Notes under the pieces: generated by a model
What the model saw: only the letters and a program-made list of their open reading frames with translations
What the model was told of the DNA's origin: nothing
Database searches by the model: none
Translations under genes and position numbers: made by a program
Shown here: positions 46,756 to 51,729 of the stretch, one piece after another
Layout of the letters: each line of letters starts with the position of its first letter
Position numbering within the stretch: the first letter of the stretch is position 1
DNA from: Deltaproteobacteria bacterium
Lineage (GTDB): Bacteria; Myxococcota_A; Polyangia; Haliangiales; JADYYK01
Direction of reading: 5' to 3'
Assembly: GCA_020853705.1 (NCBI GenBank)
Contig: JADYYK010000046.1
Location: 1-51,729, forward strand
Length of the DNA stretch: 51,729 bases

Positions 46756-49326
46756 TCAGCCGGCGTCGAGGGCGCCCACGCCGCCATCGCCGTCGCCAGC
46801 GTCCACTCCGCCGTCGGCCGGGGCGGGTGGCGTGGTCGGGGCGGGCGCCGCGGGCGCCGCGTCCGTCGGCGCCAGCGCGCCAGGCAGCGCGCCGGACTGG
46901 TCGAAGCTGATGCGCTCCAGCCAGTCCAGCCCGAGCAGCTGGGTCCCGGTCGGCTGCTCGGGCGCGGCCAGCCGCTGCGCCGCCGCGCGCGCGGTGGCGA
47001 GGTCGCCGGCGCGATAGGCCGCCAGCACCAGGTTGCGATCAGCCTCGCGCGCGAAGCTCGGGTGCGGCAGCCCCAGCGCGACGGCGCGCGCCAGGTAGGG
47101 CACCGCCTCGGTGAAGCGCCCCTTGGCGGTCAGCACGCGCCCGACCAGGTAGGGCCCGAAGCCGACCTCGGGCAGCGCCGCGCTGAGCTCGTGCGCGTGC
47201 AGCAGGTCCATGGCCTGATCGTTGTCGAGCGCCCGCTTGGCGGTGGCGCCCACGCTGCGGCCCTCGCGCGCGCGGGTGGCGCCCAGGAAGTAGGCCTCGA
47301 GGTGCGGCGCCGCGGCCGGGTCGGTCAGGGCGTAGAGCTGCGCGCGGACCAGGCGCTCGGCGTGCTCGTCGAGCGGCAGCGCCAGCGCGGCCTCGAGGTC
47401 GGCCCGCGCGCCGGCGCGATCGCCCTGGCGCCAGCGCAGGCGGGCGCGCTCGCCCAGGGTGCGCGCGCGCAGCGAATCGGAGGTCTTCTTGTGGGCGAGC
47501 ACGCGCTCCAGCGTGGCCAGCGCCAGCGCGGGCTGCTGGTCGCGCTCCTCGGCGCCGGCCAGGTCGACCAGGTTGGCGGGATCGTCGGCGTCGTCGCGAC
47601 AGACCTCGCGCCAGGCCGCGATGGCGCCCTTGGTGTCACCGCGCGCGGCCCGCTCACCGGCGCGCGCCCGCGCCGAGGCCACCGAGCGCGCGCACGGGGC
47701 GTGGAAGATCCCCGGGCGCCTGAAGATCTCGCGCGCCAGCTCGCGGTCGGCGTCGGCCAGCGGCACCGTCAGCAGGAAGGCGCGCCACTCCACCCCCAGC
47801 GGGCCCAGCCCCTTGCCATAGACCCCCGCGAAGTCGCCGCCCGAGCGATACACCCGGCGCATCTGCGCGATGCCGTACTTGTCGATCAGCCAGCGACAGA
47901 ACGACCCCGCGGTGGTGTAGCTGCGCCCCGCCGACGTGTTCAGGAAGCCATAGCCGAACAGCTGCTCGGGCCGCGGCGCCAGCTCCAGCTCGAGCAGCGC
48001 GCGCGTCCACTGGTGCGGCGTCAGCCGGCCGCCGCCACGCCAGTCGGCCGCCACCGCCAGCCCCTCGATGAGGCCGACGTTGAACTGCGGGAAGGGCAGG
48101 GGGCCCAGCCAGGCCACCCGCGCCGCGACCTTGAAGACGCGGTCGCCGAAGGCGCCGGCGAAGACGTGGGCCAGCTCGTGCTTGATGACCGGGTGGGGAA
48201 AGCCGGCCGCCTGCACGTAGATCTCGCGCCGCCACGGCTTGGCGATGTAGGTGTCGCCGGCGCCCATCCAGCGCTTCTTCTGCGCCTCGCTCTCGAACAC
48301 GAACGAGGTGATGCGCCCGGCTGGCTCGACGCCCAGCTCCTCGGCCAGCTGGGCATAGCGAAACTCGTGATCGCGCGCCACCAGCTCGATCTCGTCGGCG
48401 ATGCCGCCGTGGGCGTCATAGATGATGTCGAAGTGGCGCGTGCGGTAGCTGCCGCCCAGGGCGTCGGCGACCGCGCCCGCGCTGGGGAACCAGCCCAGGC
48501 GGCCGTCCTGGAAGAACAGCGCGACCGCGGCGCCCACGGCCAGCAGGCCGACGCCGATCGAGCGCCGCCGCTCGGTCAGCGCGTGCCAGCGCAGGCGCAC
48601 ATGGCGGGCATCGACCGCGGCGATGGCGAAGGCTACCGCGGCGACCACCCACATGGTCGCGTACAGCCGGTACCACAGCAGCGCGCGTGGGATCGACAGC
48701 TCCTCGTCGTACAGCGTGCCGGGGAAGAAGCCGACGAAGGCGTCATGGCCGAAGATCGCGGGCGCGGCATAGAAGCGGTACACGCCCCACAGGATCGAGC
48801 CGACCAGGAACAGCTGCGCCGCCAGCGAAGACATCCAGCGCCGCGGCATCAGCAGCGCCGCTGTCATCCCTAACACTGCCGAGGTGGCCACACCGGGCAG
48901 CGTCATCACCAGCAGCCAGCGCACCCCGGTCCAGGGGTCGCACAGCGGGACACGCAGCGCGTTCAGCGCGATGAGCAGCGTCGGCACCACCAGCAGCAGC
49001 CACGCCTGCGCGATCGACACCCCCAGCAGCGCGAAGATCAGCCGGGCGGGCGTGGTCGGCCGCGCCAGCGCGTGCAGCTCGCTCTCGCGCACCCGGTGCA
49101 CCAGGCCGCGCGCGCTGTCGATGGCCGCCGGTGCGGCGCAGATGCCGATGGCGAAGCACCACTCGAAGCCGAACAGATCGAACAGCGGCTGGAAACACAG
49201 GATGGCGCCCGCCAGCGCCATCAGCCCGGCCCAGATGAGGAAGCGGCGCGAGCGCAGGTGGGCGCGGAAGATCTCGGAAAAGGCGGTGATCACCTGACGC
49301 GGGGCGGTATGGCGCGTTGACTCCAT
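46756..49326 (-). CDS. multi-pass membrane protein fused to an MA-clan metallopeptidase and TPRs
   Basis: An 856-residue protein with three parts. Residues 1-272 contain about seven to eight hydrophobic helices arranged like an ABC-2-type permease (FRAHLRSRRFLIWAGLMALA, LLLVVPTLLIALNALRVPLC, MTLPGVATSAVLGMTAALLM). Residues ~295-520 are a gluzincin (peptidase MA family) with HELAH at 383-387 and a downstream Glu ligand in LIEGLAVAADW (Glu421). All three metal ligands are therefore present. Residues ~560-820 are TPR-like helices (AERDQQPALALATLERVLAH, RARLRWRQGDRAGARADLEA), followed by a Pro/Ala/Asp-rich tail. The role is inferred to be a membrane-bound protease. The orientation of the catalytic domain is not certain. 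It is divergent from a PilZ gene with only 27 nt between start codons. Confidence 0.82.
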   Translation of the reverse strand: MESTRHTAPRQVITAFSEIFRAHLRSRRFLIWAGLMALAGAILCFQPLFDLFGFEWCFAIGICAAPAAIDSARGLVHRVRESELHALARPTTPARLIFALLGVSIAQAWLLLVVPTLLIALNALRVPLCDPWTGVRWLLVMTLPGVATSAVLGMTAALLMPRRWMSSLAAQLFLVGSILWGVYRFYAAPAIFGHDAFVGFFPGTLYDEELSIPRALLWYRLYATMWVVAAVAFAIAAVDARHVRLRWHALTERRRSIGVGLLAVGAAVALFFQDGRLGWFPSAGAVADALGGSYRTRHFDIIYDAHGGIADEIELVARDHEFRYAQLAEELGVEPAGRITSFVFESEAQKKRWMGAGDTYIAKPWRREIYVQAAGFPHPVIKHELAHVFAGAFGDRVFKVAARVAWLGPLPFPQFNVGLIEGLAVAADWRGGGRLTPHQWTRALLELELAPRPEQLFGYGFLNTSAGRSYTTAGSFCRWLIDKYGIAQMRRVYRSGGDFAGVYGKGLGPLGVEWRAFLLTVPLADADRELAREIFRRPGIFHAPCARSVASARARAGERAARGDTKGAIAAWREVCRDDADDPANLVDLAGAEERDQQPALALATLERVLAHKKTSDSLRARTLGERARLRWRQGDRAGARADLEAALALPLDEHAERLVRAQLYALTDPAAAPHLEAYFLGATRAREGRSVGATAKRALDNDQAMDLLHAHELSAALPEVGFGPYLVGRVLTAKGRFTEAVPYLARAVALGLPHPSFAREADRNLVLAAYRAGDLATARAAAQRLAAPEQPTGTQLLGLDWLERISFDQSGALPGALAPTDAAPAAPAPTTPPAPADGGVDAGDGDGGVGALDAG

Positions 49327-49340
49327 TGGCGAGGCGCACG

Positions 49341-49348
49341 TAGATTAA
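49341..49348. promoter_or_regulatory. overlapping divergent -10-like elements
   Basis: TAGATTAA reads TAGATT on the plus strand, 7 nt before the PilZ ATG (49354). On the minus strand the same bases contain TAATCT, 16 nt before the metallopeptidase ATG (49326). One near-symmetric A/T patch may therefore serve both genes, with a leaderless transcript on the plus side. Confidence 0.4.
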
Positions 49349-49353
49349 CACCC

Positions 49354-49929
49354 ATGTCCCAGCCCGGCGGTGCCGACGATGACCGGGCTGGCCCGCGCGC
49401 GCCAATCGAGCTGCGGGTCGAGTACCAGCGGCTCAACACCTTCTTCGCCGACTACACCAAGAACATCTGCAAGGGCGGCACCTTCATCAAGACCAAGAAG
49501 CCCCTGGATGTCGGCACCGAGTTCCTCTTCAAGCTGATGGTCCCCCACCTCCCTGATCCGATCTGCCTGCGCGGCGACGTGCGCTGGACCATGCGCGAGG
49601 GCGAAGAGCCCCCGCAGGGCATCGCCCCCGATCACGAGCCCGGCATGGGCATCCGCTTCATCTACAACGATCCCACCGAGCGCCAGCACGTCGAGCGCAC
49701 CGTCGAGCGCCTGATGGTCGACTCGCTGGGGCAGCTCCTGTACTCCAAGCTGATGGAGCACAGCCGGGCCGAGGGTGGCGGCGCCCGCGGCTCGGACGGT
49801 GGCGGCCCCGACGTCGTCGCGCGCGAGCCCAGCGGCCCCCGGCGCTCGCCCGAGGCGGAGGCCGAGGGCGTCGTCGCCGCAGCCGTCGCCGACGTGTCGC
49901 CCTCGGGCGGCGCCTCCGGAGGCAGCTGA
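49354..49929 (+). CDS. TIGR02266-type PilZ protein
   Basis: A 191-residue protein. Residues ~11-125 match the myxobacterial TIGR02266 PilZ subgroup: APIELRVEYQRLNTFFADYT, then NICKGGTFIKTKKPLDVG, FKLMVPHLPDPICLRGDVRW and PGMGIRFIYNDPTERQ. R11-A-G-P-R15 could serve as RxxxR. The second signature reads NICKGG, with Cys39 where Ser is usual, so c-di-GMP binding may be altered. The last ~60 residues are a disordered Gly/Ser/Glu tail. The start has no Shine-Dalgarno sequence and is preceded by TAGATT at 7 nt. Its stop overlaps the start of the phosphatidyltransferase gene by one base (TGATG). Confidence 0.82.
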   Translation: MSQPGGADDDRAGPRAPIELRVEYQRLNTFFADYTKNICKGGTFIKTKKPLDVGTEFLFKLMVPHLPDPICLRGDVRWTMREGEEPPQGIAPDHEPGMGIRFIYNDPTERQHVERTVERLMVDSLGQLLYSKLMEHSRAEGGGARGSDGGGPDVVAREPSGPRRSPEAEAEGVVAAAVADVSPSGGASGGS

Positions 49930-50915
49930 TGCTGCGCTGGCTGCGCCAGAGCCAGCTGCGCTTCTGGCTGCCCAACCTGGTCACCGGCGCCAACATCTCG
50001 TGGGGCGTGCTGTCGTGCTTCTTCTCGGCCTCGGGCAACCACGTGGCGGCGGCCTGGTTCATCGTGTGGGCCACCCTGGGTGACAAGCTCGACGGCTCGG
50101 TCGCGCGCCTGGTCCATGGCAGCTCGAACTTCGGCGTGCAGCTCGACTCGTTCTCGGACTTTCTGACCTTCGGCGTGGCCCCGGCGACGCTGGCGTTCAG
50201 CTACCTGCACCACAACCCGGCGTTCGGCTACAGCGACGGCTGGCGCGAGGTGGCGCTGTACGCGATCACCTTGTTCTATGCGCTGGCGGTCACCTTCCGG
50301 CTGGCGCGCTTCAACATCACGACGATGCCCGAGTGGTCACCGCGCATCTTCTTCGGCGTGCCGACCACCATCGTGGGCGGCACCCTGGGCGCGCTGTTCC
50401 TGTCGATCATCAAGTATGGCGCGGTCGGCACCGCGGCGCGCGAGCGCATGGACGACAACTACATGTTCGGCGGCCTGCACCTCGGCCCCGGCGCCATGGA
50501 GGCGTTCCCGATCTACATGCTGATCGGGGCCATCCTGATGGTGTCGACGCTGCGCGTGCCCAAGCTGGGGCGCACGCCGTGGAAGCTGGCCAACGTCGTC
50601 ATCGTGCTGCTGACCGTGGGCGGCTACGTGTTCGGGCCGCTGCACATCCTGCCCGAGTACTGCTTCGCCTACGGCATGACCACCGTGTTCGTGTCGCTGG
50701 TCTATCACGTGGCCGCGCCGCACGCGCGCAAGGTGGCGCCGCCGCCGCTGTTCGCCGGGGGCGAGGCCGCCGAGCGCGTGGCCCGCCGCCGCGTGCGCAC
50801 GCCGCGCCAGCACGGGCGCCACCGCAAGACCACCGGGTCGCACGAGGTGCCGCCAGCGCCGCCAGAGTCGCCAAAGTCGCCAGAGTCGCCACGGTCCAAG
50901 ACCGGCACTGACTAG
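49929..50915 (+). CDS. pssA: CDP-alcohol phosphatidyltransferase, PssA-like
   Basis: A 328-residue multi-pass inner-membrane enzyme. The complete CDP-alcohol phosphotransferase signature DGx2ARx8Gx3Dx3D is present: Asp55-Gly56, Ala59-Arg60, Gly69, Asp73, Asp77. It is followed by FLTFGVAPA, as in phosphatidylserine synthases. The N-terminal LPNLVTGANISWGVLSCFF and about seven helices fit that family. The product is probably phosphatidylserine from CDP-diacylglycerol and serine, the route to phosphatidylethanolamine. Another headgroup cannot be excluded. A basic, disordered C-terminal tail of ~75 residues ends in short Pro-Glu-Ser repeats encoded by a 9-nt repeat (about 50850-50896). The start codon overlaps the PilZ stop (TGATG), implying translational coupling. 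Confidence 0.83.
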   Translation: MLRWLRQSQLRFWLPNLVTGANISWGVLSCFFSASGNHVAAAWFIVWATLGDKLDGSVARLVHGSSNFGVQLDSFSDFLTFGVAPATLAFSYLHHNPAFGYSDGWREVALYAITLFYALAVTFRLARFNITTMPEWSPRIFFGVPTTIVGGTLGALFLSIIKYGAVGTAARERMDDNYMFGGLHLGPGAMEAFPIYMLIGAILMVSTLRVPKLGRTPWKLANVVIVLLTVGGYVFGPLHILPEYCFAYGMTTVFVSLVYHVAAPHARKVAPPPLFAGGEAAERVARRRVRTPRQHGRHRKTTGSHEVPPAPPESPKSPESPRSKTGTD

Positions 50916-50920
50916 GGGCG

Positions 50921-50950
50921 ACCTCTCGAGCAGCCGGCTCCAGCTCGCGG
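50921..50950. repeat. dispersed direct repeat, copy 1 (copy 2 at 51125-51152)
   Basis: The shared core is CTCGAxCAGCCGGCT followed by CAGCTCGCGG. The copies differ by one substitution and two single-base gaps and are about 204 bp apart. The core contains the palindrome AGCCGGCT. Confidence 0.6.
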
Positions 50951-51124
50951 GCTCGCGCGCCGCGCTCCGGGAGCAGCTGGGCGTGCACCCGAGGGCCGAG
51001 GACGAGCTATCGGGGTCGCCGTCGCCTCCTCTCTGGCGACATCGAGTGCTGCGCCCGCCGCATGCAGACCGCTCGAGGCCAGCAGCCGAGCGGGCGCTGT
51101 CGCCGTGCGAGAAGTGGCCAAAGG

Positions 51125-51152
51125 ACCCTCGAACAGCCGGCTCAGCTCGCGG
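51125..51152. repeat. dispersed direct repeat, copy 2
   Basis: Second copy of the repeat at 50921-50950, in the same orientation, carrying the same AGCCGGCT palindrome. It could be a small repeated element or a segmental duplication. Confidence 0.6.
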
Positions 51153-51210
51153 TGATCGGCCGCGTGGCCGGTGAGCGGGTGGTGCCTCGGGTGACGGGCT
51201 GCGCGGCGGC

Positions 51211-51240
51211 GGGCCCGACAGGGGCCGACAGGGGCCGACA
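51211..51240. repeat. three tandem 10-bp units GGGGCCGACA
   Basis: Units at 51211-51220 (one mismatch), 51221-51230 and 51231-51240, followed by GGGGGCCC. A simple tandem repeat in non-coding sequence. Confidence 0.75.
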
Positions 51241-51294
51241 GGGGGCCCGCTGCTCGCCGCTCCGCCTGGCGCGGCCACGCTCCCCGGGTAGCCG

Positions 51295-51729
51295 TCAGGC
51301 CGGCGCAGCCTCGGCCGCTGGCTGCGCTGGCGCGGCACCATAGGGGCGCCCGTCGGCGTGTCGGAAGCCGAAGCCACGCTGCCCACGTGGGTTCCGGGTG
51401 ACGATGATGCGGCCGTCGTGCACGGCGTGGTGGTGCGCAGTGCACAGGAGGAGCAGGTTGCCCGCGTCGTGGCCGCCGGCTTCCGAGCGGTAGACCTGGT
51501 GGTGCAGGTCGACCCAGGCGGCGTTGCGACAGCCCGGGACCCTGCAGCGGCCGTGGTCGCGGCGCACGACAGCGGCCCGGGTCGCCGTCGGGACCTCGCG
51601 GGTGGCGGGCGTACCGGGGCGCGTGGTGTCGATGATCGACGCGTCACACAGGGCGACGTGCAGCTCGGCGGGGTCGATGTCGATGACCTGGCCGGCGCCG
51701 TCCTGGGTCACGCGCTCACAGCGGTCACA
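51295..51729 (-). CDS. C-terminal part of an HNH nuclease (13E12/DUF222-type), cut by the window edge
   Basis: The frame is open to the right edge, beginning CDRCERVTQDGAGQVIDI. The gene's true start is therefore outside the window, and the GTG at 51711 is unlikely to be it. The visible 144 residues end a typical 13E12-repeat HNH protein: RRDHGRCRVPGCRNAAW, then VDLHHQVYRSEAGGHDAGNL, then LLLCTAHHHAVHDG. Cys pairs CRVPGC and the His residues LHH and HHH supply the zinc and catalytic sites of the HNH fold. Such proteins are abundant in Actinobacteria and Myxococcota, and their target is mostly unknown. An Ala/Pro-rich tail ends the protein. Confidence 0.8.
   Translation of the reverse strand, partial: CDRCERVTQDGAGQVIDIDPAELHVALCDASIIDTTRPGTPATREVPTATRAAVVRRDHGRCRVPGCRNAAWVDLHHQVYRSEAGGHDAGNLLLLCTAHHHAVHDGRIIVTRNPRGQRGFGFRHADGRPYGAAPAQPAAEAAPA

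Larger units (their letters stand above)
50916..51294. other. non-coding gap between pssA-like and HNH genes, with small repeats
   Basis: No convincing gene is seen on either strand. The gap holds a dispersed ~28-30-bp direct repeat, three copies of a 10-bp unit, and a GTCGCC/GGCGAC stem with an 8-nt loop (51021-51040) that might end transcription. It may be decayed accessory sequence. Confidence 0.5.

Overview
The window is high-GC DNA whose gene content points to a myxobacterium-like member of the Myxococcota (Haliangium/Kofleriaceae/Polyangia type). This is inferred from family content, not from a marker gene. It carries two transmembrane Ser/Thr kinases with HEAT-repeat tails, an AgmX/PglI-type C-terminal domain protein, Cys-rich DUF4215-type repeats, PEGA repeats, a TIGR02266-type PilZ protein, many lipoproteins and a DUF4157 protein. 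I see no rRNA, tRNA, CRISPR array or insertion sequence.

Layout. (1) 1-5,707 looks accessory and is more A/T-rich than the rest. It holds the 5' end of an unknown gene, a cupin, four predicted lipoproteins (two are HEAT-repeat paralogues) and a TIR-like protein. (2) 5,771-9,766 is a giant TPR protein on the minus strand. (3) 10,005-28,473 is the centrepiece: three consecutive alpha-2-macroglobulin-like lipoproteins of 2,026, 2,044 and 2,067 residues. All keep the Cys-x-Glu-Gln thioester motif, and they differ sharply in the low-complexity segment where a protease bait would lie. (4) 28,597-30,219 holds an AgmX/PglI-like single-pass protein and a small lipoprotein. (5) 30,259-33,613 holds a DUF4157 protein with two HExxH motifs, a small Pro-rich protein, a TPR protein and a stand-alone SctJ/FliF-like ring-building domain protein. 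(6) 33,752-35,598 is a diheme cytochrome, a zinc-ribbon protein and a homoserine kinase. (7) 35,603-42,902 is an NTF2-like lipoprotein, a PilZ protein and two receptor-like kinases. (8) 42,970-46,737 is a PEGA protein abutting a Cys-rich lipoprotein that carries a GON domain. (9) 46,756-50,915 is an MA-clan metallopeptidase fused to a multi-pass membrane domain and TPRs, a PilZ protein, and a PssA-like phosphatidyltransferase. (10) A repeat-bearing gap and a truncated HNH nuclease end the window.

Most of the window concerns the cell envelope: periplasmic protease traps, lipoproteins, receptor kinases, c-di-GMP-type PilZ proteins and phospholipid synthesis. A second theme is transcription start architecture. 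At least six genes without a convincing Shine-Dalgarno sequence have a -10-like hexamer only 6-7 nt before the start codon, which suggests leaderless mRNAs. Several convergent genes end within a few bases of each other or overlap.
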